From Cyanobium sp. C1_MAG_00004 (GTDB lineage: Bacteria > Cyanobacteriota > Cyanobacteriia > PCC-6307 > Cyanobiaceae), in NCBI GenBank assembly GCA_027486935.1, contig JAIXOF010000134.1:1-64000 (forward strand): a DNA stretch of 64,000 nt, given 5' to 3'. Positions 45,392 through 54,804 of the stretch are shown here, one piece after another (within the stretch, counting starts at the first letter, position 1; each line of letters begins with the position of its first letter). The position numbers and the translations under genes were made by a program. The notes under the pieces were generated by a model. The model ran no database searches. It was not told where the DNA came from and was given only the letters and a program-made list of their open reading frames with translations.

Positions 45392-45412
45392 AGGCCCCTT
45401 GGAACCAGCCCA

Positions 45413-48400
45413 GTGGCCGCCCAGCCAGCATCCGACAGACCGCTGCTGCTGCTGATCGACGGCCACTCGCTGGCATTTCGCAGCTTCTATGCGTTCAGCA
45501 AAGGGGGCGAAGGGGGCCTGAGCACCAAAGCGGGCGTGCCCACCAGCGTCACCTACGGCTTTCTCAAGGCTCTGCTCGACAACTGCAAAGGCCTCAGGCC
45601 CCAGGGGCTGGTGGTGGCCTTCGACACGGCTGAGCCCACCTTCAGGCACGAGGCCGACGCGGCCTACAAGGCCCACCGCGACGAAGCGCCCGAGCACTTT
45701 TTTGCCGATCTGGCCAATCTGCAGCAGATCCTGCAGCAGAGCCTCGACATCCCGCTGGCGATGGCGCCCGGCTACGAGGCCGACGACGTGCTGGGCACCC
45801 TGGCCAACCGCGCTGCCGACGAAGGCTGGCGGGTGCGCATCCTTTCGGGCGATCGCGACCTGTTTCAGCTGGTCGACGACCAGCGCGACATCGCCGTGCT
45901 CTACATGGGGGGCGGCCCCTATGCCAAAAACAGCGGCCCCGCCGAGATGCGCCGCGACGGGGTGATCGCCAAGCTCGGCGTGACCCCCGAAGAGGTCGTC
46001 GATCTCAAGGCCCTCACCGGCGACACCAGCGACAACATTCCGGGGGTCAAAGGGGTCGGTCCCAAGACGGCGATCACCCTGCTGGCGGCCCACACCACCC
46101 TGGACGGCGTCTACCAGGCCCTTGAGCAGCTGCAGGCCGCCGGTCCCAAGGCCAAGGACCCCAAGGGCGCCCTCAAAGGGGCCCTGATCGACAAGCTCGC
46201 CAGTGGCAAGGACGACGCCTACCGCTCGCGCCATCTGGCCGAGATTTTGATCGACATCCCCCTGCCCACAGAACCAAGGCTCGAGTTGGGCAGCGTCGAT
46301 GCCACGTCGTTGGCCGCATCGCTCGAAGAGCTGGAGCTGTATTCGCTGGCCAAACAGGTGGGCACCTTCGCCCAGCTGTTCTCGGCCGCCTCGTCGCAAC
46401 CGGCGCCGGAGCCCAGTGATGCTGCGAGCCCCAAAGGCGCCGCGGCCATCACAGCCGCCAACGACAGCGCTACCGCTGCAGCAGCCGACGCACAGCCAGA
46501 CCCATCATCTGCAGCACCGGCACTCGAGCCCCAGCTGATCACCACACCGGAGGCGCTTGAGCAGTTGATGGCCCGGCTGCTGGCGGCCACCGACCCGGCC
46601 GCGCCGGTGGCCATCGACACCGAGACCACCAGCCTCAACCCCTTCAAAGCCGAGCTGGTGGGCGTGGGCGTCGCCTGGGGCGAGGGCCCTGCAGACCTGG
46701 CTTACATCCCGATCGGGCACCAGCCCCCGGTCGCTGAGGACCTGTTGAGCGAACCACCCCCGGCCCCAAACCAGCTGCCGCTGGACCAGGTGCTGGCGGC
46801 GCTGGCCCCCTGGCTGGGCAGCCCCCAGCACCCCAAGACGCTGCAGAACGCCAAGTACGACCGGCTGATCCTGCTGCGCCATGGCCTGCCCCTGGGTGGG
46901 GTGGTGGTTGACACGCTGCTGGCCGATTACCTGCGCGATGCCAACGCCAAACACGGGCTCGAGGTGCTGGCCGAGCGCAACTTTGGTTTCGTGCCCACCA
47001 GCTACAGCGAGCTGGTGCCCAAGGGGACCACGTTTGCCGCGGTCCCGATCGAAGAGGCCGCCCAGTACTGCGGCATGGACGTGCACCTAACCCGCCGGCT
47101 GGCTCCGCTGCTGCGTCAGCAGCTCGAAGCGCTGGGCCCCGCGCTGCTGCCCCTGCTGGAGCAGGTGGAGCAACCGCTCGAGCCGGTGCTGGCGCTGATG
47201 GAGGCGACCGGCATCCGCATCGACATCGACTACCTCAAGGAGCTGTCAGGTGAACTGTCGACAACCCTGACGCGCCTGGAGACCGAGGCCAAGGCTGCGG
47301 CTGGAGTCGACTTCAACCTGGCCAGCCCCAAGCAACTGGGTGAGCTGCTGTTCGAAACCCTGGGGCTCGATCGCAAAAAATCGCGCAAGACCAAAACCGG
47401 CTGGAGCACCGACGCCGCCGTGCTCGAGAAACTCGAGGCCGACCACCCGGTGGTGCCGCTGGTGCTCGAGCACCGCACCCTGAGCAAGCTCAAGAGCACC
47501 TATGTCGATGCCCTGCCGCTGCTGGTCGAGCCCGAGACCGGGCGCGTGCACACCGATTTCAACCAGGCCGTCACCGCCACCGGGCGCCTGAGCAGCAGCA
47601 ATCCGAACCTGCAGAACATCCCCGTACGCACCGAGTTCTCGCGGCGCATCCGCAAGGCGTTTCTGCCCCAGGAGGGCTGGCAATTGCTAAGCGCCGACTA
47701 TTCGCAGATCGAGCTGCGCATCCTGGCGCACCTGTCGCAAGAAGAGGTGCTGGTCAACGCCTACCAACAGGGTGACGATGTGCACCAACTCACCGCCCGC
47801 CTGCTACTCGACAAGGCCGAGGGCGAGGCGGTCAGCAGCGACGAGCGCCGCCTGGGCAAAACGATCAACTTCGGGGTGATCTACGGCATGGGCGCCCAAC
47901 GCTTTGCCCGCGAGACCGGGGTGAGCCAGGCCCAGGCCAAGGAGTTCCTGCAGCGCTACAAGCAGCGCTACCCCAAGGTGTTCGCCTTCTTGGAATTGCA
48001 GGAGCGGCTGGCCCTGGCGCGCGGTTACGTGGAGACACTCATGGGCCGGCGCCGGCCGTTTGCCTTTGACCCGGCGGGCCTGGGCCGGCTCAAGGGGCTC
48101 GACCCGCTGACGCTCGATCTGGACGCGGCCCGCCGCGCCGGCATGGAAGCCCAGCAGCTGCGGGCGGCCGCCAATGCCCCGATCCAGGGCTCAAGTGCCG
48201 ACATCATCAAGCTGGCGATGGTGCAATTGCACCAGGCGCTGGCCGACTCGGCTCTGCCGGCCCGGCTGCTGCTGCAGGTGCACGACGAACTGGTGCTCGA
48301 GGCCGCACCCGAGGCCATGGATCAGGTGCGCGCCCTGGTCAAACAGACCATGGAGCAGGCCGTCACCCTGTCGGTGCCTCTGCTGGTTGAGACCGGCGTC

Positions 48401-48427
48401 GGCGCCAACTGGATGAACGCCAAGTAA
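45413..48427 (+). CDS. polA: DNA polymerase I
   Basis: The 1004-residue enzyme starts at a GTG (45413). Domains in order: 5'-3' exonuclease (about 1-310: DGHSLAFRSFYAF, GDRDLFQLV), a low-complexity Ala/Ser/Pro linker (about 325-360), 3'-5' exonuclease with DTETTSLNPF, and the family A polymerase with SADYSQIELRILAHLS (motif A), TINFGVIYGMG and VHDELVLEA (motif C). All catalytic Asp residues are present. It fills gaps in repair and Okazaki processing. It lies 21 bases after the HEPN gene, so read-through from the MNT-HEPN unit is possible. Confidence 0.97.
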   Translation: MAAQPASDRPLLLLIDGHSLAFRSFYAFSKGGEGGLSTKAGVPTSVTYGFLKALLDNCKGLRPQGLVVAFDTAEPTFRHEADAAYKAHRDEAPEHFFADLANLQQILQQSLDIPLAMAPGYEADDVLGTLANRAADEGWRVRILSGDRDLFQLVDDQRDIAVLYMGGGPYAKNSGPAEMRRDGVIAKLGVTPEEVVDLKALTGDTSDNIPGVKGVGPKTAITLLAAHTTLDGVYQALEQLQAAGPKAKDPKGALKGALIDKLASGKDDAYRSRHLAEILIDIPLPTEPRLELGSVDATSLAASLEELELYSLAKQVGTFAQLFSAASSQPAPEPSDAASPKGAAAITAANDSATAAAADAQPDPSSAAPALEPQLITTPEALEQLMARLLAATDPAAPVAIDTETTSLNPFKAELVGVGVAWGEGPADLAYIPIGHQPPVAEDLLSEPPPAPNQLPLDQVLAALAPWLGSPQHPKTLQNAKYDRLILLRHGLPLGGVVVDTLLADYLRDANAKHGLEVLAERNFGFVPTSYSELVPKGTTFAAVPIEEAAQYCGMDVHLTRRLAPLLRQQLEALGPALLPLLEQVEQPLEPVLALMEATGIRIDIDYLKELSGELSTTLTRLETEAKAAAGVDFNLASPKQLGELLFETLGLDRKKSRKTKTGWSTDAAVLEKLEADHPVVPLVLEHRTLSKLKSTYVDALPLLVEPETGRVHTDFNQAVTATGRLSSSNPNLQNIPVRTEFSRRIRKAFLPQEGWQLLSADYSQIELRILAHLSQEEVLVNAYQQGDDVHQLTARLLLDKAEGEAVSSDERRLGKTINFGVIYGMGAQRFARETGVSQAQAKEFLQRYKQRYPKVFAFLELQERLALARGYVETLMGRRRPFAFDPAGLGRLKGLDPLTLDLDAARRAGMEAQQLRAAANAPIQGSSADIIKLAMVQLHQALADSALPARLLLQVHDELVLEAAPEAMDQVRALVKQTMEQAVTLSVPLLVETGVGANWMNAK

Positions 48428-48445
48428 AAAGGTGCTTGAGCCTTG

Positions 48446-49366
48446 TCAGAGCAACCACTGAATCTGGCTGCAGCTGCCTAGGGGTGAGGTCCGCAGGGCA
48501 GCCAGCAGGGTCTGAAAGGCTGTGGCAAAAGAGGGATCGCTCAGGACGTCGCGATGACCGACCACGGCCGCCACATCGCTGATACCCAGGTCGTACGGCA
48601 AGGCCTGCAGCTGCCAACGGAGCCCGATTTCGCTCAGCCGCTGGGGAGGACCGTAGGAGAGGCTGTGGCCGTCGCGGGCGACCCCCTCCCAGCGCTCCTG
48701 GTCGTAGTCGGTGCCGGCATAGGGGCAGCTGGCCAGGCCATGGGCCTGAAGTGCCTGGTTGAGCAGCGGGGCCGTCCCCATCGGCAGTGCTGGCGAGGGA
48801 TATCGGGCCAGATCATCGGGACTCAGCGGCGAACTGGAGGCGAGCTGATGCTCCTGGTGGGCCAGCAGTTTGAGAGGGAAACGAAACAGGGGCAAGCAGA
48901 GCAAGCGTTGGCCCAAAGGCTGACGCTGAGGAACAAGCCTCCCCAATGGAATATCCAGTAGCGGCTGGAATTCCAGCAGGCTGCCGATCCAGACATCCAG
49001 AAGGCGACTCTCGAGGAGAGACATGATGCGCGAACTGTTCATCGAAACCAGAGGGAATTGGCGCCAACCCCGGGGAAGCGTCAGTGGATCGACTTGCCAT
49101 CCCCTCGACATTCGGAACTGACCACGCCTTGTCCTTAGCTTCTGCGCACCTTCACGGAGAGCCTCAAGAACATCCAGATTTTGCTGTGGCATATAAGCAT
49201 CACCAACCCTCTCAAAGTCCAAGTCCAAGCAAGAACTCAAAGCTCTATAGCGTCGCGAACAATTGCTCTGACTGACACCAAGCGCCTCACTCGCCTTGAC
49301 CGTACTGTTAAAAAGCTGAAGGCAATCAAGAATATCAAGATCGCTAAAGCTATTCTCGTCAATCAC
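48446..49366 (-). CDS. LysR-like transcriptional regulator
   Basis: The 306-residue protein starts at a GTG (49366), the only usable start before an upstream stop. Residues 8-55 form a LysR-type winged helix (DLDILDCLQLFNSTVKASEALGVSQSNCSRRYRALSS), and the rest resembles a periplasmic-binding-like effector domain. The effector and target are unknown. The 5' third is AT-richer than the 3' part and than the flanking genes, so the gene sits at the edge of a compositionally unusual region. It is convergent with polA. Confidence 0.75.
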   Translation of the reverse strand: MIDENSFSDLDILDCLQLFNSTVKASEALGVSQSNCSRRYRALSSCLDLDFERVGDAYMPQQNLDVLEALREGAQKLRTRRGQFRMSRGWQVDPLTLPRGWRQFPLVSMNSSRIMSLLESRLLDVWIGSLLEFQPLLDIPLGRLVPQRQPLGQRLLCLPLFRFPLKLLAHQEHQLASSSPLSPDDLARYPSPALPMGTAPLLNQALQAHGLASCPYAGTDYDQERWEGVARDGHSLSYGPPQRLSEIGLRWQLQALPYDLGISDVAAVVGHRDVLSDPSFATAFQTLLAALRTSPLGSCSQIQWLL

Positions 49367-50262
49367 GAGCTTACGGCTAACGAAACAACAAATTGCGCTT
49401 TCTGAACTATAGATCAGCCGACGACCTCATGGGGCCACCGCGATAAAAAATGCAAAAAATGCATATACGAGACAAATGCCAATCCTGGGTCGAGCCAGAA
49501 TCCATTTGACGCATAGCAATATCTTCGTAGCGCATGGCGTCCTACCCCTGCCGCCCACCGCGCCAAAAGCCTTTGGAGAACTTGCACCCATCAGGCGCAC
49601 CCAACAAAGCAAACCAGAACAAACCTGCATAACAGCAGATCCAAATGTGCAGCAACTAGACAGGGTGGCAACCACAATCAAGAACGATGCTCCCATCTCA
49701 GACCAGACAAGGAGACGCCATCACCCTGTTGGCAGCGAGCACTTCGGCTGTCCAACAAGACGCCCGATCAGCGATGAGAAGCCACTGAAAAAAAAGACTA
49801 ACGACAGTTTGCCATTAGCTTGGACCCTCACAAATTGACTGTTAACATGGGCAAACTTGTCGACCTCACTTGCACAAAATCATAGGCCCGATCAAACACC
49901 AAACCAGCAACTACAGCGAACAGATCAGCACCCAGAGTCCCATTTTACAATCACCAAAAGCTGATTCTGTGCCACCAAGTGGCATTGGATAGCAGGGAAA
50001 CGCCGCAAAAGGTGGCCAACACAATCAGATGCGCGACCACTACACAAAATTTCGAGTCGAAGCCATGGCTCCTGCAACGTTGCCCTCGGCTGGCTCATGA
50101 TCAACACGGTCTGGATTCCTTCCGACGGCACCCAGGCAACCCCAAACTCGAGTGATGGGGCACCTAGCCCCCGTGGAACCTGGCATGGCTGGTCATGAAG
50201 ACCTTGTGGCCTTCAGGGGCTGCTTTCACCAGCCGAGAGCGGCATGGCCACGGGTCTGCTGG
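49367..50262. other. AT-richer region without a supported gene
   Basis: About 0.9 kb between the LysR-like gene and the vapC remnant holds several short open frames on both strands but none with a recognisable domain, ribosome-binding context or codon pattern. It is clearly AT-richer than the surrounding DNA (A-runs near 49446-49460, around 49790). It may be the remains of lost or acquired genes. No hairpin or repeat of note was found by eye. Confidence 0.5.
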
Positions 50263-50492
50263 ATGAGGTTGCTGCTGGACACCAAGGCGCTTTCAGAACC
50301 GATGCACCAATCCACCAATCCCCCAATCCTGGGGTTCTGGCGCGACCGAATCGCCAGGCCGCCCTCTGGCGCGGGCATCAGAGGGCCCGCCTTGAGGCGA
50401 TTGGCGCCTGCCAACAACTGGTGCTGATCACGCGCAGCACCCAGGACTTCGTCGAAGGTCAAGGCCTAGCAGCGCAGAACTGGTCCTGCTGA
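50263..50492 (+). pseudogene. Remnant of a VapC/FitB-type PIN-domain toxin gene
   Basis: The frame from the ATG at 50263 begins MRLLLDTKALSEP, the canonical start of FitB-like PIN toxins with the first acidic catalytic residue. A different frame further on ends [14 protein letters not shown], matching the typical C-terminal LVTRNTRDF of VapC. Between them only about 50 codons remain of the usual 80-90, with a frame change. This is a decayed toxin gene; no intact antitoxin gene is seen upstream. Confidence 0.65.
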
Positions 50493-50545
50493 GGATCCAA
50501 GCAGCCTGCGCCTACGGTGCCCCCATTCGGCCCCCTTTCCACCCT

Positions 50546-52030
50546 GTGACCCTGCGGTTCACCAACACCCTGACCCGACGCATCGAGCCGTTCGAGCCCC
50601 TGGTGCCAGGTCAGGTGGGCATCTACTGCTGTGGGGTCACGGTCTACGACCTCTGCCACCTGGGCCATGCCCGCAGCTACATCAACTGGGATGTGCTGCG
50701 GCGATATCTGATCTGGCGCGGCTATGCGGTGACGTTCGTGCAGAACTTCACCGACATCGACGACAAGATCCTCAAGCGCGCCGCCGACGAAGGCAGCACC
50801 ATGGAGACGGTGAGTGAGCGCAACATCGAGGCGTTCTTCACCGACATGGATGCGCTCAACATCCTTCGGGCCGACCGCATGCCCCGGGCGACCCGCTGCC
50901 TGGATGGCATTCGCGCCCTGATCGGCGAGCTCGAGGCCAAAGGGGCCGCCTATTCAGCCGATGGCGATGTCTACTTCGCCGTGATGAAGCGACCCGACTA
51001 CGGCAAGTTGAGCGGCCGCGACCTGGCCGAACAGCAGCAGGGCGCCAGCGGCCGCACCGCCACCACCGAAGAAGCGCGCAAACAGCACCCCTTTGATTTT
51101 GCTCTCTGGAAAGGGGCCAAGCCCGGGGAGCCCAGCTTTGACTCGCCCTGGGGGCCCGGCCGGCCGGGTTGGCACATCGAGTGCTCGGCCATGGTGCGCG
51201 AGGAACTGGGCGAAACGATCGACATCCATCTGGGCGGCGCTGACCTGGTTTTTCCGCACCACGAGAACGAGATCGCCCAATCAGAAGCCGCCACGGGCAA
51301 AACCCTGGCAAGCACCTGGCTGCACAACGGCATGGTGAACGTCGATGGCGAAAAGATGAGCAAATCGCTCGGCAACTTCACCACCATCCGCGCCCTGCTG
51401 GACAGCGGCGTCAGCCCGATGACCCTGCGGCTGTTCGTGCTGCAGGCCCATTACCGCAAACCGCTCGATTTCACCGCCGAGGCACTCGATGCCGCGGCCA
51501 CCGGTTGGAAAGGTCTCAACAGCGCCCTTGGACTGACCACTGAAGAGGGCAGCACCCCTTCGACAGGCGAGGCAATCCAGGCCCAGGGCGAACCCGAGGG
51601 GTCTGCCGAACTGGCCGAGATGCGCGAGCGCTTCATCGCCGCCATGGACGATGACCTGAACACCTCGGCAGCGCTGGCCGTGCTGTTTGAGCTGGCGAAG
51701 CCCTTGCGGGCCCTCGCCAATCGGCTGGAGCGGGGCGACGCGGCGGCCGCCGCCGAACTGCAGACCCCACAGATCCAGCAGCGCGCGGCCGTGTTGGGCG
51801 AGCTGGCCGGGGTGCTTGGGCTCAAGCAGGAAAGTGCCGCCACCCCAGCGAGCAGTTCGACGGCGAGCGGCCCCACAGAAGCCGAGATCGAGGCACAAAT
51901 CGAACAGCGCCGTGCCGCCAAATCTGCCAAAGACTTTGCAACCGCCGATCAAATCCGCGCCCAGCTGCTGGACGTGGGCATCGAACTGATCGACAAGCCC
52001 GGCGGCGTGACCGACTGGATCCGGCGCTGA
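50546..52030 (+). CDS. cysS: Cysteinyl-tRNA synthetase
   Basis: The 494-residue class I synthetase starts at GTG 50546. It has the Zn/Cys and HIGH-like region [40 protein letters not shown], and KMSKSLGNF (about 270). An expected DALR-type C-terminal domain precedes the final [18 protein letters not shown] motif. It charges tRNA-Cys. A short Thr/Ser-rich linker near 425-440 ([13 protein letters not shown]) separates the core from the C-terminal tail. Confidence 0.96.
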   Translation: MTLRFTNTLTRRIEPFEPLVPGQVGIYCCGVTVYDLCHLGHARSYINWDVLRRYLIWRGYAVTFVQNFTDIDDKILKRAADEGSTMETVSERNIEAFFTDMDALNILRADRMPRATRCLDGIRALIGELEAKGAAYSADGDVYFAVMKRPDYGKLSGRDLAEQQQGASGRTATTEEARKQHPFDFALWKGAKPGEPSFDSPWGPGRPGWHIECSAMVREELGETIDIHLGGADLVFPHHENEIAQSEAATGKTLASTWLHNGMVNVDGEKMSKSLGNFTTIRALLDSGVSPMTLRLFVLQAHYRKPLDFTAEALDAAATGWKGLNSALGLTTEEGSTPSTGEAIQAQGEPEGSAELAEMRERFIAAMDDDLNTSAALAVLFELAKPLRALANRLERGDAAAAAELQTPQIQQRAAVLGELAGVLGLKQESAATPASSSTASGPTEAEIEAQIEQRRAAKSAKDFATADQIRAQLLDVGIELIDKPGGVTDWIRR

Positions 52031-52033
52031 CCG

Positions 52034-53332
52034 TCAACACGCCTCTGTCTCCTGAGGCCGCCGATTCGCCACCAACGCCAGCAGCGCCGAAACCAACAGC
52101 ACCCCTGCCAGAGAGGCCAACGCCAGACTGTCGCCGTGGGGCCTGAGCATCATCTGCCCCATCACAAACGGGGCCAGAAAGCCGCCGATGCTGCCGAACG
52201 AGTTGATCGCCGCAATGCCCCCGGCGGCAGCCCTACCCCCTAGAAACTGCAGCGGCATGGCCCAGGCAGGTCCCAGGCTCGAAAAGGCCGCCGCAGTGGC
52301 GATGCTGATCAACACCAGACGCACTGCCCCCTCGGCGGGCAGCGAGACCATCAGGGCAAGAGCTGCGACTGCCAACGGCACGGCCACAAACAGGCGCTTG
52401 TCGGCATGGCGGTCCGCAGCCCTGCCCACCAACACCATCACCACCACTGCCAGGCCATAGGGAATGGCGCTGAGCAAATTCACCAGCACCGGCGAAGGGG
52501 AGCTCTGGCCCAGGGCATCGCCAACGAAGCGCGGGATCCAGAAACTGAAGCCGTAAAAGCTGGTGGCGATGCCCAGATAGAGAACGCTCAACAGCCACAG
52601 ACGGCGGTCAGCCCACAGGGCACCCAGACCATGGACCTGGCCAGCGCTGGCCAGGCTTTGCGCCCGTTCCTTCTGCAACACCTCCTCGAGGGCTTCGGCC
52701 TCGTCGGGCTTGAGCCAGCGGGCCTGATCGGGCCTGTTGGGGAGCCATCGCCACACCGCAACGGACAGCACGATGGCTGGCAACGCTTCCAAAAGGAACA
52801 GCCAACGCCAACCGGCCAGTCCCCAAAAACCGTCGATCGAGAGCAGGGCGGCCGACACGGGACCGCCCAACAGACCAGCCACCGGAATCGCCAGCATGAA
52901 CCCCGCCAGGGTGCGGGCCCGCTGCGCCTCAGGCACCCACTGACTCAGATACAGAATGATCCCGGGGAAAAACCCCGCCTCGGCCACCCCCAACAGAAGC
53001 CGAAGTCCATTGAACTGGGCTGCTGTGGTCATGAACGCCATCAATGCGGCAACCACACCCCAGCTCAGCAGGATGCGGCTGATCCAGCGCCGCGCCCCCA
53101 CCCGATCGAGCACCAGATTGCTGGGGATCTCAAACAGCACATAGCCAAGAAAAAAGATGCCAGCCGCAAAGCCATAGGAGGCGCTGTTGAGACCCAGGTC
53201 CCTGGAGACCCCTACAGCAGCAAAGGAGACATTGACGCGATCGAGATAGGCGATCACGTAGAGCAAGAACAGAAAAGGAAGCAGGTGGCGCCGCAGTGCC
53301 GCCAGAGCCCGATTCAGGGCGTCGGTGTTCAT
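52034..53332 (-). CDS. MFS transporter, anion:cation symporter-like
   Basis: The 432-residue carrier has 12 hydrophobic helices. The N-terminal half shows YVIAYLDRVNVSFAAVGVSRDLGL and then VLDRVGARRWISRIL, which fit the ACS (tartrate, hexuronate or phthalate) subfamily of the major facilitator superfamily. It probably imports an organic acid or sugar acid with H+. It is convergent with cysS (3 bases apart), with no operon partner on its strand nearby. The substrate is not determinable. Confidence 0.88.
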   Translation of the reverse strand: MNTDALNRALAALRRHLLPFLFLLYVIAYLDRVNVSFAAVGVSRDLGLNSASYGFAAGIFFLGYVLFEIPSNLVLDRVGARRWISRILLSWGVVAALMAFMTTAAQFNGLRLLLGVAEAGFFPGIILYLSQWVPEAQRARTLAGFMLAIPVAGLLGGPVSAALLSIDGFWGLAGWRWLFLLEALPAIVLSVAVWRWLPNRPDQARWLKPDEAEALEEVLQKERAQSLASAGQVHGLGALWADRRLWLLSVLYLGIATSFYGFSFWIPRFVGDALGQSSPSPVLVNLLSAIPYGLAVVVMVLVGRAADRHADKRLFVAVPLAVAALALMVSLPAEGAVRLVLISIATAAAFSSLGPAWAMPLQFLGGRAAAGGIAAINSFGSIGGFLAPFVMGQMMLRPHGDSLALASLAGVLLVSALLALVANRRPQETEAC

Positions 53333-53378
53333 GGATCAGCAGCCGAGACGGCTTCAGCAGTGAGAATTTTTGCAGTGC

Positions 53379-53396
53379 GAGCGGCTTAGTCCGCTC
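53379..53396 (-). terminator. Small stem-loop between two minus-strand genes
   Basis: GAGCGG at 53379-53384 pairs with CCGCTC at 53391-53396 around a 6-base loop, in the 70-bp gap between a small hypothetical gene and the MFS carrier gene. There is no T-run on the minus strand after it, so terminator function is weakly supported. Confidence 0.3.
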
Positions 53397-53402
53397 CTCC
53401 AA

Positions 53403-53645
53403 CTAATCGGAGGGCCGTTGCTGATCGCCCATCATCTTTTCGATCTTGCGGATGCGGGTCAGGGTCGTGCTCCACACCTCGAGCTCAAAGGCGCGGCCCT
53501 GATCGCCCGCCTCGACCGCAGCACGGCACTGCTCGACCAGCGCATCGATATCCTGCCGCTGCTCGAACGCCTCCCACAGAGCACGCTCATGCCGGGCCCG
53601 CTCGATGAAGTTCCAGCGCTGCAGCCAACCAGGCAGACCCGACAC
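53403..53645 (-). CDS. Small conserved hypothetical protein
   Basis: The 80-residue soluble charged helical protein starts at the GTG at 53645 (VSGLPGWLQRWNFIERARHER). It continues ALWEAFEQRQDIDALVEQCRAAVEAG and ends MMGDQQRPSD. The same frame is open far upstream without plausible protein sequence, so this start is a choice. The helical, repeat-free composition and reasonable codon use suggest a real small protein. The function is unknown. It is divergent from the secreted protein gene. Confidence 0.5.
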   Translation of the reverse strand: MSGLPGWLQRWNFIERARHERALWEAFEQRQDIDALVEQCRAAVEAGDQGRAFELEVWSTTLTRIRKIEKMMGDQQRPSD

Positions 53646-53705
53646 ACACGAGGTGCAACTGGGGTCAGTTAAACCCAGAATCGCCAGTGAGATGCCGTTG
53701 ACCCG

Positions 53706-54503
53706 ATGCCCCCCCGCACCATGCGTCGCCTGTGGGTCCTGAGCGCCGGGTTGCTGCTCACAGCACCCCTCGGCCAGGGCATCGTTCTGCAGCCGCCCAC
53801 GGCCATGGCCCAGGGACCAGCCCAGGCACCAGCTCAAGCCCAAACCAAACGCCAGCCCTTGGCTGCGCCGCAAAGCAGCGAAGCCGACACCCGCACCTAC
53901 ATCGGCACCTGGGCGCTGGGAGACAGCAACAACAACCTGTTCAACGTGCGGATCGAGCCGGGCGGCAAGGCGGTGAGCACCTCGGGCATCGACGGCACCC
54001 CGGCCGCCGGCGGGCGCCAGAGCAATGCCGACCAGCTGCGCGAACTGGGCCGGTGGCAGCCCTGGGGCAATGGCGTGCGCATCGACTACAGCGACGGCTG
54101 GAGCGACTGGATCTATGTCAGCCCCGAAGGCCTGAGCCATGCGGCCTGGCAACCGGGTCAGAGCCGCGGCAGCGTGCCGTTCAACTTTGGACCAGCCGTC
54201 AAACTGACAGGCCCGCTGGCCCAGATCGTCGGCGTCTACAGCTTTCCACCGGCCCAGGCCGAGCTCAGGCCCTACACCGCCACCCTGCTCTCCAACGGCC
54301 AGGCCTTTAACGACATCGACGCCCGCACCGGCGGCGTCTGGACCCTGGAGGGCAACACGGTGGTGATCGACTGGATCAGCGGCTGGCGCACCACCATGAG
54401 CCTCAACCCAGCCACGCCGCTGCAGTTGCGCCACTGGGCACCGGGAGCCGACCGCAAGGGTCCCGAAACCGGTGGCACGCGTCAGGGCAAACGGGTCGAG
54501 TGA
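53706..54503 (+). CDS. Secreted hypothetical protein with two similar repeats
   Basis: The 265-residue protein has an N-terminal signal peptide (RRLWVLSAGLLLTAPLGQG, cleavage near AMAQ), then an Ala/Gln/Pro-rich linker and two related domains: GTWALGDSNNNLFNVRI...WGNGVRIDYSDGWSDWIYV and GVYSFPPAQ...LEGNTVVIDWISGWRTTMSL. Each contains a D-x-S/I-G-W-x motif (DYSDGW, DWISGW). Probably periplasmic or extracellular. The family is not recognised, and there is no obvious enzyme motif. Confidence 0.72.
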   Translation: MPPRTMRRLWVLSAGLLLTAPLGQGIVLQPPTAMAQGPAQAPAQAQTKRQPLAAPQSSEADTRTYIGTWALGDSNNNLFNVRIEPGGKAVSTSGIDGTPAAGGRQSNADQLRELGRWQPWGNGVRIDYSDGWSDWIYVSPEGLSHAAWQPGQSRGSVPFNFGPAVKLTGPLAQIVGVYSFPPAQAELRPYTATLLSNGQAFNDIDARTGGVWTLEGNTVVIDWISGWRTTMSLNPATPLQLRHWAPGADRKGPETGGTRQGKRVE

Positions 54504-54509
54504 ACGACG

Positions 54510-54549
54510 CAAGCGGCTGGATCGACAAGCAAGCGGCTGGACCGACACC
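54510..54549. repeat. 20-bp direct repeat, two units
   Basis: Two adjacent 20-base units (54510-54529 and 54530-54549) share CAAGCGGCTGG and ATCGAC/ACCGAC with three mismatches at most. They lie just after the stop of the secreted protein gene and run into the 12-bp array. Confidence 0.8.
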
Positions 54550-54619
54550 TTGCAAATGCCCTTGCAAATGCCCTTGCAACTGCCCTTGCAAGTGCCCTTG
54601 CAACTGCCCTTGCAACTGA
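54548..54619. repeat. 12-bp tandem repeat, about six copies
   Basis: Units of the form CCTTGCAAATGC / CCTTGCAACTGC / CCTTGCAAGTGC repeat at 54548, 54560, 54572, 54584, 54596 and 54608, with single-base variation at one position. The period of 12 keeps frame, so a read-through would be a CKGI/CKGS-type repeat on the minus strand, but no gene is supported there. The array sits in the 300-bp space before dxr. Confidence 0.9.
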
Positions 54620-54804
54620 TTACATGCAATCGATGCCAATGCATGCGGTGACCGATTCGCCCAGCCGGGGGTCCAGCGGCAACCACGATTGCCCTGGCGC
54701 GTGCGGCACTGTTGGTGGAGCCAACGCTTCAGGGTCAACTGCAACAGGCCCTAACCACTGGTGCAATGGGACACTGGTGGCCTTAAACGCCAAGGAGCCA
54801 CGCC
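54620..54804 (+). promoter_or_regulatory. Leader region of dxr
   Basis: About 185 bp with no gene lies between the tandem repeat and the dxr start. It should hold the dxr promoter. A GAGCC-like ribosome-binding context (AAGGAG at 54790-54795) precedes the GTG at 54805. No riboswitch could be recognised. Confidence 0.45.

Noticed and set aside
44954-46399. 481-codon minus-strand frame opposite the HEPN gene and the start of polA
   Set aside because: It is a low-complexity translation of the antisense strand of well supported genes; no domain and no start context.
49427-49696. 89-codon minus-strand frame with two hydrophobic stretches in the AT-richer patch
   Set aside because: No family, no ribosome site, unusual codon use; more likely chance in a non-coding region.
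54548-54619. Tandem 12-bp array considered as a CRISPR array
   Set aside because: Units are adjacent without spacers and much shorter than CRISPR repeats; no cas genes in the window.
53646-54686. Upstream extension of the small minus-strand protein, including the translated tandem repeat
   Set aside because: It runs antisense through a secreted protein gene and through the repeat array, giving CKG-type low-complexity sequence with no support.
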